DNA of 64,000 bases from Collimonas rhizosphaerae. Lineage in GTDB: Bacteria > Pseudomonadota > Gammaproteobacteria > Burkholderiales > Burkholderiaceae_D. The stretch is taken from positions 467,300-531,299 of the forward strand of contig NZ_JBANDC010000001.1 in the NCBI RefSeq assembly GCF_038896935.1, in the 5' to 3' direction. Made by a program: the position numbers and the translations under genes. Positions 33,419-41,119 of this stretch are shown here, one piece after another; the first letter of the stretch is position 1, and each line of letters opens with the position of its first letter. The notes below the pieces were generated by a model, which saw nothing but the letters and a program-made list of their open reading frames with translations, was not told the DNA's origin and searched no databases.

Positions 33419-33445
33419 AAATATATCACAATACGATATATATTT
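33419..33445. promoter_or_regulatory. AT-rich inverted repeat between divergent MarR and YdeI-like genes
   Basis: AAATATATC ACAATAC GATATATATTT, an imperfect palindrome 43 bp upstream of the MarR start and 77 bp upstream of the divergent gene. Its position and symmetry fit a MarR-type operator controlling both directions. Confidence 0.5.
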
Positions 33446-33521
33446 GCTCAAGGCCGGCCCCGGTCCGGAGAACAAGGAAATAGTAATAGAATGCAACTTC
33501 CATCAACCCAGGAAAAAGCGG

Positions 33522-34115
33522 ATGAATCCAGGTCACGGCAAGGCAGCGGAGTTGTCGGTAGAGCTTTTCGAGCAGCAAAAGGACTGGACCGCATGGCTGA
33601 AAAAGAACCACGGCAAGTCGGCCGGGGTCTGGCTGCGGCTGGCGAAGAAAGGTGCGGAGCAGAGTTCGGTTTCCTACCAGGAGGCGCTGGAGTCGGCGCT
33701 GTGCTACGGCTGGATAGATGGCCAGAAAAAGGCCGACGATGAACACTATTGGCTGCAGAAATTCACGCCGCGCTCAGCCAGGAGCATCTGGTCCAAGATC
33801 AACCGCGACAAGGCTCTGCTGCTGGTCGAGAGCGGCCGGATGGCGCCGGCCGGGCTGAAGGAAATCGAGCGCGCCCGAGCCGACGGCCGCTGGGAAGCGG
33901 CTTATGACTCGGCCAGCAAGTCCACCGTGCCGGCCGATTTCCAGGCAGCGCTGGATGCCAGTCCGCGCGCGCTGGCGTTTTTTTCCACGCTCGACAGCGG
34001 CAATCGCTATGCGCTGCTGTTCCGGATACAGACGGCAAAGAAACCAGAGACGCGTACCAAGCGGATCCAGGATTTCACCCTGATGCTCGAAAGGCACGAG
34101 AAATTCCATCCTTGA
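33522..34115 (+). CDS. YdeI/OmpD-associated-family protein
   Basis: ~197 residues from the ATG at 33522 (AGGAAAAAGCGG before it). Characteristic segments: WLKKNHGKSAGVWLRLAKKG, ESALCYGWIDGQKKADDEHY, FTPRSARSIWSKINRDKALL, and GRWEAAYDSASKSTVPADFQ. The family is widespread, cytoplasmic and poorly characterised; ydeI-type genes are linked to envelope stress and peptide resistance in enterics. Divergent from the marR-clc unit. Confidence 0.9.
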   Translation: MNPGHGKAAELSVELFEQQKDWTAWLKKNHGKSAGVWLRLAKKGAEQSSVSYQEALESALCYGWIDGQKKADDEHYWLQKFTPRSARSIWSKINRDKALLLVESGRMAPAGLKEIERARADGRWEAAYDSASKSTVPADFQAALDASPRALAFFSTLDSGNRYALLFRIQTAKKPETRTKRIQDFTLMLERHEKFHP

Positions 34116-34279
34116 TGCCGGGCATGAAATGGACATCCTTGACCTTCAGGTCGCGATCACTTGATCGACAAAGTCCTATACCGGTGTACCCTGTGGTTTG
34201 TTCCCGGATAAATGCCTTTTTCGGGAATAAATTTTTCGCATCTGCAGTCTTGTGTTTCATGAACCCTGGAAACGCGTGA

Positions 34280-34813
34280 ATGACAGTCCCGACAAAAAAA
34301 CAGCGATTCCAAGCGAACGTGCTGCCGCACTTGAATTCCGCATTCAACCTGGCATGCTGGCTCACGCGCAGCCGCCAGGATGCGGAGGATGTGGTGCAGG
34401 AAGCGTATCTGCGCGCCTTCAAGTTCTACGACGGTTTCCATGGCGACGACAGCCGCGCCTGGCTGCTGACGATCGTGCGCAATACTTTCTACACCTGGTA
34501 CCAGGATCAGCAGAAGCAGCGGCAGGAGACGGTATTTGACGAGGATGTGCATGATTTCAGCGCGGCCGGCATGGCCGACGGCAACCCGGAGCTGCTGCTG
34601 ATGCAGAAAGACAGCGAGCGGCAGCTGCAGCAGGCGCTGCACGCCTTGCCCGTGGAGTTTCGCGAGGTGATGGTGATGCGCGAGCTGGAGGAACTGTCCT
34701 ATAAGCAGATCGCCGCGATTGTCGGCATCCCCATCGGTACCGTAATGTCGCGCCTTGGGCGCGGCCGTAAATTGCTGGCGGCAATCCTTGCGCCGGCCAG
34801 GCAGGAGGCATGA
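34280..34813 (+). CDS. ECF sigma factor (group 1 of two in the window)
   Basis: 177 residues. Region 2: AFNLACWLTRSRQDAEDVVQ, then EAYLRAFKFYDGFHGDDSRAW. Region 4: LPVEFREVMVMRELEELSYK, then QIAAIVGIPIGTVMSRLGRG. These are standard sigma-70 ECF signatures. The gene overlaps its anti-sigma by 4 bp (ATGA), the usual arrangement. Targets unknown. Confidence 0.95.
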   Translation: MTVPTKKQRFQANVLPHLNSAFNLACWLTRSRQDAEDVVQEAYLRAFKFYDGFHGDDSRAWLLTIVRNTFYTWYQDQQKQRQETVFDEDVHDFSAAGMADGNPELLLMQKDSERQLQQALHALPVEFREVMVMRELEELSYKQIAAIVGIPIGTVMSRLGRGRKLLAAILAPARQEA

Positions 34814-35565
34814 TGGATCATCAGGAAACACTGGAGCTGTTGCCGGCTTTTGCAGACCAGGAGCTCGGCATAGTGGAGATGCAGGAAGTACAGCGCCATC
34901 TTGAAAACTGCCCCGATTGCCAGCGCGAATATGCGGCGCAGCGCATCGTCAGTGCACGCTTCAAGAAGGACGCGGTTTATTTCGAGGCGCCGCTGCATCT
35001 GGCGCACCGCATCAACAGCGCTTTGCCGGCAGAAGCCGCGCGCGCAAGATCCTGGGGTTTCAACTGGATGAACCTGGGCGCGGCCATGGCAGCCGGGCTG
35101 GCGTTGGCCTGGAGCGCCGGTTTGTATCTCAACCTGCCGTCAGACCAGGACCGGCTGACTGGCGAAGTGGTGGCCAGCCATGTGCGTTCGCTGCAGGTCG
35201 ACCACCTGTCGGACGTGGTTTCAAGCGACCAGCACACGGTAAAACCCTGGTTCAACGGCAAGCTCGATTTCTCCCCGCCGGTGGTGGACCTGGCGCAGCA
35301 GGGTTTTCCGCTGGTCGGCGGCCGCCTCGATTATCTCGATGGCCGGCCGGTGGCAGCGCTGGTCTATCGCCGCGCGCGGCATCCGATCAATTTGTATATC
35401 TGGCCGAGCAACGACCGCGACCAGCCGCCGCAGTTGCAAAATCATCAAGGCTACCACCTGGTGCGCTGGACCTGGGACGGCATGAGTTACTGGACGGTAT
35501 CCGACCTGGCCGCCAATGACCTGCAAAACTTCGTAGGGCTGGTGCGTTCCACTGTACGGCAATAG
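34810..35565 (+). CDS. Anti-sigma factor with zinc-binding cytoplasmic domain
   Basis: 251 residues. The N-terminal anti-sigma domain carries HLENCPDC (His30, Cys34, Cys37), the HxxxCxxC zinc motif. One membrane helix follows (~93-111, LGAAMAAGLALAWSAGLYL), then a periplasmic domain with VVDLAQQGFPLVGGRLDYLD, LVYRRARHPINLYIWP and YHLVRWTWDGMSYWTVSD. The last part matches the conserved periplasmic region of RskA-like Burkholderiales anti-sigmas. It keeps the cognate sigma inactive until a signal arrives. Confidence 0.93.
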   Translation: MMDHQETLELLPAFADQELGIVEMQEVQRHLENCPDCQREYAAQRIVSARFKKDAVYFEAPLHLAHRINSALPAEAARARSWGFNWMNLGAAMAAGLALAWSAGLYLNLPSDQDRLTGEVVASHVRSLQVDHLSDVVSSDQHTVKPWFNGKLDFSPPVVDLAQQGFPLVGGRLDYLDGRPVAALVYRRARHPINLYIWPSNDRDQPPQLQNHQGYHLVRWTWDGMSYWTVSDLAANDLQNFVGLVRSTVRQ

Positions 35566-35979
35566 GCCGGCATTCAGGCCAGGAAGAAATATCGCTTTTG
35601 CAACATGTTTTCCTGTCAGGGCTTTTCTTTTACGTTGACCGACAAAGTCATAACATTTTCTTGTTTGACAGATGCCTGTCCGTGGACAACAGTGAATAGG
35701 TCCGGAATCGCAATCGCGTCTGCTTGATCAGGGCGTCGCCGCGAACTTGCAGGAATATGCAAATAACTGCCACTATTGACAGTTCAAGACGGATCACCAA
35801 AAGCGTACCATCAAAGGGATGAAACGGGCCGCATGCCCGGTGCGCCGCTGTCGCGGCGGAGCCGGGTATCCGCTATTTTTCCTGCACGATCGGCACTGCT
35901 TTTCCCGCGCGGCGGGAAGTCGATGTTTTTGCCAGGCAGGGAAATCTTTATCTTTCGACATTGGGCTAAGGAGATTGCA
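35566..35979. promoter_or_regulatory. Long upstream region with three GC-rich hairpins, possible structured leader
   Basis: 415 bp without a credible gene. Between ~35820 and 35925 lie hairpins CGGGC-CGCAT-GCCCG, CGCCGC-TGTC-GCGGCG and TCCCGC-GCG-GCGGGA, all before the ribosome site of the gene at 35980. They could belong to a 5' leader or to a small RNA. I could match them to no known riboswitch. Confidence 0.35.
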
Positions 35980-36165
35980 ATGGTCAGGCTGACTGAAGCT
36001 ACCGTCATTTTTAAAGGACTTGCCTACGAATTCGACAGTACCGGCGAGGCCGAGGAATTCAAGAAACGCCTGGAAGCCGGCGGTGATCCGAAGCGCTATG
36101 CGGACGCATTCAAATGTATTGATATCTACGCAAGCCCGGCCAAGCGCGAGGTGGAAGAGGCCTGA
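35980..36165 (+). CDS. Small cytoplasmic protein of unknown function
   Basis: 61 residues from the ATG at 35980 (CTAAGGAGATTGCA gives a strong ribosome site); the long upstream in-frame extension is noncoding in appearance. Sequence: VRLTEATVIFKGLAYEFDST, then GEAEEFKKRLEAGGDPKRYA and FKCIDIYASPAKREVEEA. Likely beta-beta-alpha. No family recognised. It stands alone behind a long GC-rich leader. Confidence 0.7.
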   Translation: MVRLTEATVIFKGLAYEFDSTGEAEEFKKRLEAGGDPKRYADAFKCIDIYASPAKREVEEA

Positions 36166-36286
36166 TGTAACCGCCTTTGCTGCTGCCGGCAACCGGTGAC
36201 CGCAGCAATCTGTGCTAGGATTTCCCTCCGATAAATTCAACGCGCCGGCTGCGTGCCGCGTCGCTGAACCATCAACAGGAGAACCT

Positions 36287-36901
36287 ATGCAGCTCATCGG
36301 CATGCTTGACTCACCCTTCGTCCGCCGCGTCTCGATTTCCTTGCAACTGCTTGGCATCCCATTCGAACACCATTCCGTCTCGGTGTTCAGCACCTTCGAA
36401 CAATTCCGCCAGATCAATCCGGTCGTCAAAGCGCCGTCGCTGGTATGCGACGACGGCGAGGTGTTGATGGATTCCAGCCTTATCCTGGATTACGCGGAAG
36501 CATTGGCGGCGCCGCGCAAGAGCCTGATGCCGGCCGCCATCGGCGAGCGCCAGCATGCGCTGCGGGTGATCGGGCTGGCGTTGGCGGCATGCGAAAAAAC
36601 CGTGCAGATTGTGTATGAGCGCAATTTGCGGCCGGTGGAAAAGCAGCACGAGCCATGGGTCGTCCGCGTCCAGGGCCAGTTGTTCGCGGCTTACCAGGCA
36701 CTGGAGCAGGAACTGCGCAACAAGCCGCTGGAAGCCGGCAGCAAGACGATCAACCAGGCCGGGGTGAGCACCGCGGTGGCTTGGCAGTTTACGCAAATGA
36801 TGCTGCCAGAAATCGTCATCGCGGCCGATTATCCGACGCTGCAGGCATACTCTGAACAGGCCGAACACCTGGCCGAGTTCATCGCCGCGCCACCGTTATA
36901 A
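36287..36901 (+). CDS. Glutathione S-transferase family protein
   Basis: ~204 residues from the ATG at 36287 (CAGGAGAACCT). N-terminal thioredoxin-like domain: MQLIGMLDSPFVRRVSISLQ with Ser at the usual catalytic position, then NPVVKAPSLVCDDGEVLMDS containing the cis-Pro and the glutathione-binding D-S. The C-terminal helical domain spans ~85-204. Soluble detoxification enzyme; substrate unknown. Confidence 0.92.
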   Translation: MQLIGMLDSPFVRRVSISLQLLGIPFEHHSVSVFSTFEQFRQINPVVKAPSLVCDDGEVLMDSSLILDYAEALAAPRKSLMPAAIGERQHALRVIGLALAACEKTVQIVYERNLRPVEKQHEPWVVRVQGQLFAAYQALEQELRNKPLEAGSKTINQAGVSTAVAWQFTQMMLPEIVIAADYPTLQAYSEQAEHLAEFIAAPPL

Positions 36902-36939
36902 AATCCAGGAAGCTGCTACCCGCCCGAGCCGGGCGGTTC

Positions 36940-37083
36940 TTATTGCGCGCGTTTGGCGCCATGGCTGGCGCCCGTATCGTCGCACCAGGACGGGCGGACA
37001 TCGGGATCGTCGCATTTCAGGTTTGGATAGGCGCAGCCGGACAGCAGCGAAATCAAGACCAGTATTCCTAGTGCTGTTTTCAT
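36940..37083 (-). CDS. Very small lipoprotein (47 residues)
   Basis: Read on the minus strand from the ATG at 37083: MKTALGILVLISLLSGCAYP is a full lipoprotein signal peptide with LSGC lipobox (Cys17). The mature part is ~31 residues with KCDDPDVRPSWCDD, i.e. two more cysteines in similar CDD settings, then GASHGAKRAQ and TAA. GGCGGG lies before the start. It is 22 bp downstream of the larger lipoprotein gene on the same strand. Function unknown; length is below common gene-calling cut-offs. Confidence 0.7.
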   Translation of the reverse strand: MKTALGILVLISLLSGCAYPNLKCDDPDVRPSWCDDTGASHGAKRAQ

Positions 37084-37105
37084 GGGACCCGCCTGTGGCC
37101 TGGAT

Positions 37106-37462
37106 TTAATTCATCATGCGGCACTGCCGCTGTTCACATTTGTAAAGCTGCTGCTGTCCATCCTGGCAACTGACCTGGTAGGTCTCGACGGCGCCGGTCT
37201 TTGCGATCAGCGTTGCACCGGGCTGGGCCGGCAGGCAAGCCGTCTTGCGCGCCATGCGCTCCACGGTGTCAGACAGTTCGCCGCCTTTGCGGGCCGATGG
37301 CTGCTGCGGCACATCGATCACTTGCTCCGACGGGCTCAGCGATTCCGACAGCGATACCGGCGCCGGACTGCGTTGCGGCGGCGTGTAGCTGCGCACGTTG
37401 GGCTGCAATGCGCTGCAGCCGGCAAGAAGGATAGCGGCGAGAAATAGAAATGAATTTTTCAT
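37106..37462 (-). CDS. Small lipoprotein of unknown function
   Basis: 118 residues. Signal peptide and lipobox FLFLAAILLAGC (Cys16), a Ser/Pro-rich spacer (SYTPPQRSPAPVSLSESLSP), and a C-terminal ~50 residues with four Cys (TACLPAQPG; YQVSCQDGQQQLYKCEQRQC). Probably a disulphide-bonded periplasmic domain anchored to the outer membrane. It is followed 22 bp later by the 47-residue lipoprotein, also cysteine-containing, so they may form one operon. Confidence 0.75.
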   Translation of the reverse strand: MKNSFLFLAAILLAGCSALQPNVRSYTPPQRSPAPVSLSESLSPSEQVIDVPQQPSARKGGELSDTVERMARKTACLPAQPGATLIAKTGAVETYQVSCQDGQQQLYKCEQRQCRMMN

Positions 37463-37566
37463 GCGTCTCCCATTTAGGAATGCAGCAGGGTGCTGCTGGA
37501 ATCAAATGTGTTAAATGTATCATCTTTCGGTTGCGCATAACTTGGTTAAGTGTAGCCCGGGATAGC

Positions 37567-37607
37567 AAAAAAAAGAAACCGCAAGCCACGAAAGCGCTTG
37601 CGGTTTC
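37567..37607 (-). terminator. Intrinsic terminator of the DHA2 transporter gene
   Basis: 11-bp stem GAAACCGCAAG / CTTGCGGTTTC; on the minus strand followed by eight Ts (37574 to 37567). It begins 22 bp past the transporter stop. Confidence 0.9.
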
Positions 37608-37629
37608 GGCCAGGCCTGCCAGCCGGTAG

Positions 37630-39021
37630 TCAGGCTTTGCCTGGACTCGTGATATAGCGCCCGACCAGCAAGGCGGCGGCGCCGTAAGCCAGGCCGATCG
37701 CGCCGAAGGCCAGCGGAATCCGTATTTCCCAGCTCGGCGCTGCGTGCAGGATGCTGCCGATGATGGCGACCCCGACCAGCGCGCCGATCTGGCGGTTGGC
37801 GTTCAAGGCCGCGGCGGCGCTGTTGGCGTGGCTGCGTCCGGCAATCTGCATGACGGTGGTGGTCATGGCGGGTACGGCAATGCCGACGCCCCAGTTGGCG
37901 ATGGCGACCGCCAGCGCGAACAGCAGGTAAGAGGTGTGCGGCCGCATGCCGGTCAGCAGCGCGGCCAGCAAAGCCGCCAGCAGCAAGCCGCCCAGCATGG
38001 GCAGGCGTGCGCCCCAGCGCGCGGTAATGCGTCCCGACAGCAGGTTCCCGATAGAAAATACGGCCATCACCGGCAGCAGCTGCAAACCGGTGTGCAAGGC
38101 GTCGGCGCCACGCGCCTGCTGCAAGAACAGGCTCAGCAGGAACAACTGGCCGAATGCGCCGAAGTTGACCAGGAAGCCGATTGCATTGGCGGCGGCAAAG
38201 CGCGGCGTGGCGAATAATGCGCGCGGCAGCAGCGGCTCTGCGCCACGCCGTTCACGCCGCACCAGCAAGGCAAGGGCGATCACCACGAGCGCCGCGGTGG
38301 CCAGGATAGGCGCCGAGGTCCAGCCGAACACCGGCCCTTCGATCAAGGTAAAACACAGGCTGGCCAGTCCCGCGATGCCAAGCGCGTGGCTGGCGGCAGG
38401 CAGCGGCCGCCAGTGCCTGGGAGCGGCAGGAATCACCTTCTGCGCCAGCACCAGGCCCAGCAAGCCGACCGGGACATTGATCAGGAACACGCTGCGCCAG
38501 CCGAAACTGTCGACCAGCACGCCGCCCACCAGCGGACCCATGGCCGCCGCCACCGCGACAATCGCCGACCAGGTGCCCAGCATGTGTGCGCGGACGCGGT
38601 CGTCTTCGTAAGTGTGGGTCAGCAGGCTCAGGGAGCTGGGCATGAACAAGGCCGAGCCGACGCCCTGCAGCATGCGGGCGGCGATCAGGGTATTGCCGTC
38701 GGGCGCCGCGCCGCACAGCAGCGAACCGAGCATGAACACCACCAGCCCGCTCAGGTAGATAGTCTTGGCGCCGTAGCGGTCCGCCAGCGCGCCGCCGACC
38801 AGCAGCAGGGCGGCAAAGGTCAGCGTATAGCCGTCCACCACCCACACCAGGCCGCTCAGCGGCACCGACAGGTTGTGCGCGATATCGGACAAGGCGACAT
38901 TGACGGCGGTAACGTCCAGCATCGCCATCACGAAACCGATCGCCAGCGTCAGCAGCGGCAGCAAACCGCCGGGTGCCGTGCGGGCAGCGCTGGCGGCGGG
39001 GATGGGGCATTGAGCTGACAT
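37630..39021 (-). CDS. DHA2-type MFS drug exporter
   Basis: ~463 residues from the ATG at 39021 (AGGAGAAACAGACC). The longer open frame to 39366 runs into the divergent LysR gene. Fourteen likely helices. TM1 has GFVMAMLDVTAVNVALSDIA, the DHA2 motif D1 (LDxTVVNVALP); motif A is GALADRYGAKTIYLSG; then VQGVG-like MLQGVGSALFMPSSLSLLTH and motif C-like PLVGGVLVDSFGWRSVFLIN. Proton-driven efflux across the inner membrane. The divergent LysR gene is the likely regulator. Confidence 0.93.
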   Translation of the reverse strand: MSAQCPIPAASAARTAPGGLLPLLTLAIGFVMAMLDVTAVNVALSDIAHNLSVPLSGLVWVVDGYTLTFAALLLVGGALADRYGAKTIYLSGLVVFMLGSLLCGAAPDGNTLIAARMLQGVGSALFMPSSLSLLTHTYEDDRVRAHMLGTWSAIVAVAAAMGPLVGGVLVDSFGWRSVFLINVPVGLLGLVLAQKVIPAAPRHWRPLPAASHALGIAGLASLCFTLIEGPVFGWTSAPILATAALVVIALALLVRRERRGAEPLLPRALFATPRFAAANAIGFLVNFGAFGQLFLLSLFLQQARGADALHTGLQLLPVMAVFSIGNLLSGRITARWGARLPMLGGLLLAALLAALLTGMRPHTSYLLFALAVAIANWGVGIAVPAMTTTVMQIAGRSHANSAAAALNANRQIGALVGVAIIGSILHAAPSWEIRIPLAFGAIGLAYGAAALLVGRYITSPGKA

Positions 39022-39147
39022 GGTCTGTTTCTCCTGTGATGTGGCGGCATTGGTCGGCAAGGCTCTATGGTAGTCCGCCCAGTTGATGTAATAAATCCGT
39101 ATAATTTCATTGGTCTGATGCAAAAATGCATCGCCAAGGAGAGCTTT

Positions 39148-40014
39148 ATGGATTGGGACAACGCCCGGATTTTCCTCGGCATATACCGCGCCGGCACGCT
39201 GCGCGGCGCCGCGGCGCTGCTGCAGGTGGACCAGGCCACCGCCGGCCGCCGCCTGAACGCCATGGAGCAGGTTTTGGGCGCGCGCCTGTTCTTGCGCACC
39301 CCGACCGGCTACGTGCCGACCCCGGCCGGCGAGCTGGCGTTTGCCGCGGCGGAGCGGATGGAGCACGCCGCCGACCAGCTGCAGCGGCAGATGCAGGGCA
39401 TTGACGATCGTCTATCCGGCGTGGTGCGGCTGGCAGCGACCGATACCATGGGCAAGCATTTCCTGATGGTCGCCATGCAGCGGCTGCATGCGGTGCATCC
39501 GGATATCCGGGTGGTGCTGAGCACCTCCACCCAGGTGTCGAACCTGACCCGGCGCGAAGCGGACCTGGCGGTGCGCACCATACGTCCCAGCAGCCCGGAC
39601 CTGATCTCGCGCCACCTGACGCGCCGTGAAGTCGGCCTGTATGCGGCAAAAAGCTACCTGAAACTGCGTGGCGAACCGCAGCCCGATACGGCGCTGGCCG
39701 GCCATGACCTGGTGATCTACCAGCGCAGCATTTCACCCTCCCAAGGGGTGGCCTTGTGCGGCGAAGCTATCGGCAACGCCAAGGTGGCGATGGAAGTCAA
39801 TTCCGGCCTGATGATGATCGAAGCGGTGCGCGCCGGACTCGGCATCGGCGAACTGCCGACCCACATGGCCGACGGCGATCCGCTGCTGGCGCGGATCTGG
39901 CCGCAGCGCGCCGAAGCCTACGACATCTGGCTGGTGCTGCACGGCGACCTGAACCGTACGGCGCGGGTGCGGGCGGTGGCGGATGCGATTGTCGAAGTCT
40001 GCGGCGAAATGTGA
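39148..40014 (+). CDS. LysR-family transcriptional regulator
   Basis: ~288 residues from the ATG at 39148 (CAAGGAGAGCTTT). HTH: MDWDNARIFLGIYRAGTLRG, then AAALLQVDQATAGRRLNAME, then QVLGARLFLRTPTGYVPTPA, of the LysR subgroup with WD at the N-terminus. The C-terminal periplasmic-binding-like effector domain includes GVVRLAATDTMGKHFLM and RTARVRAVADAIVEVC. Divergent from the DHA2 exporter with ~125 bp between starts, a typical regulator-target layout. Confidence 0.93.
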   Translation: MDWDNARIFLGIYRAGTLRGAAALLQVDQATAGRRLNAMEQVLGARLFLRTPTGYVPTPAGELAFAAAERMEHAADQLQRQMQGIDDRLSGVVRLAATDTMGKHFLMVAMQRLHAVHPDIRVVLSTSTQVSNLTRREADLAVRTIRPSSPDLISRHLTRREVGLYAAKSYLKLRGEPQPDTALAGHDLVIYQRSISPSQGVALCGEAIGNAKVAMEVNSGLMMIEAVRAGLGIGELPTHMADGDPLLARIWPQRAEAYDIWLVLHGDLNRTARVRAVADAIVEVCGEM

Positions 40015-40036
40015 CGCCGCCGCAAAAACCGGGTGC

Positions 40037-41119
40037 CTAGAATTTCAATGCCTTGAGATAACCGGTCAATTCCAGGTAGCCGCGCCCGACGCGCCGGCCG
40101 TTGCGGTTGACGGTCACAGCGCCTTCCCAATACACCGATCCGGTCGACAGCCGCGAATCGAGTTCCTGGTCATCCTGCAAAGGCGCCAGCGACCATTCGG
40201 CGGCGCCGGCATGCAGCACCTGCTGCACCGGATAACTGGCGTCGGTGCGCGGCGAACGCCAGCTGCGCTGCGGCTGGAAGCTGACCTGCCCGGGCGCGAA
40301 CTGGGTAACCTTGCCATCGGCGTCGCGCAGTGCGGCGTGCGCCCACAGCTTGCTGCCGTCGCGGCTGCGGATCTGGAACGCCATCAAGGCTGAACCGTCA
40401 TCCAGGTTGGCGCCCAGCCAGTCCCAGCCGACAGCGTCGGCGTCCAGCACGCTGGTGGACCATTCGTGATCGAGCCAGGCGCTGCCGCTGACTTCTTGCG
40501 CACGGCCGGCGCGCACCAGCTTGCCGCTGACCTGCAGCTGCGGCTCGCTATAGTAATAGCTGGCTTGCGCGGCTTGCGGTCCCTTGCGCGAATAGCCGTG
40601 GTCGCCTTGCAGCATGGGCGGCTGGACGGGTTTGAGGCTGAGCTGCAGGGTGAATTCATCGGCGGCGATGCTGGCCTGGTAGCTGTCGTCGGCGTTGCGC
40701 AGCAAGCGCCAGTCATCCACGGCGACATCGGTGTTGCCTTCCTTGGCATAGGCCAGGCCGAAACCGGCGCGCGCGCTTTTTTGCGCATGCAGGAGTTTGC
40801 CCAGGCTGGGATCCGACAGCGCCGCATGGGCGATGATCAGCTGGCTAGGGGCAAAGGCGCTCGGATTGGCGCGGTCGTGCTCGGTGGCGGAACGGAAGAA
40901 GGTGACCTGGAAACCGATCGGCTTGCCGTCCGGTGTGGCCAGCCAGCCGGTGGCGTACCACCATTCGGTGCGGAAATCGGGGTGGGCGCCGCTGTCCTGC
41001 GGCAGCGCCAGCTGCCGTTCCGGCGTCACTTGCGCGAAGCGCGGCGGCGCAGCGAATTGCGGCGGCGCCGCCAGCAACAGGACGCTCAGCAGCCAAAAAC
41101 GGCAACAGCGAAAAAACAT
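40037..41119 (-). CDS. AttH/CrtC-type lipocalin-like protein
   Basis: ~360 residues from the ATG at 41119 (MFFRCCRFWLLSVLLLAAPP), whose first base is shared with the stop of the permease gene (TGATG). Family features: HPDFRTEWWYATGWLATPDG, IGFQVTFFRSATEHD, SQLIIAHAALSD, and GSAWLDHEWSTSVLDADAVG (the conserved LDHEW). AttH/CrtC-like double lipocalins bind or hydrate hydrophobic molecules; with a LolCDE-like ABC unit they form AttEFGH-type systems. Signal peptide implies a periplasmic or outer-membrane place. Confidence 0.9.
   Translation of the reverse strand: MFFRCCRFWLLSVLLLAAPPQFAAPPRFAQVTPERQLALPQDSGAHPDFRTEWWYATGWLATPDGKPIGFQVTFFRSATEHDRANPSAFAPSQLIIAHAALSDPSLGKLLHAQKSARAGFGLAYAKEGNTDVAVDDWRLLRNADDSYQASIAADEFTLQLSLKPVQPPMLQGDHGYSRKGPQAAQASYYYSEPQLQVSGKLVRAGRAQEVSGSAWLDHEWSTSVLDADAVGWDWLGANLDDGSALMAFQIRSRDGSKLWAHAALRDADGKVTQFAPGQVSFQPQRSWRSPRTDASYPVQQVLHAGAAEWSLAPLQDDQELDSRLSTGSVYWEGAVTVNRNGRRVGRGYLELTGYLKALKF

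Noticed and set aside
37106..39366. Longer start of the DHA2 transporter frame (39366)
   Set aside because: The extra ~115 codons overlap the divergent LysR gene and lack a ribosome site; the ATG at 39021 has AGGAG.
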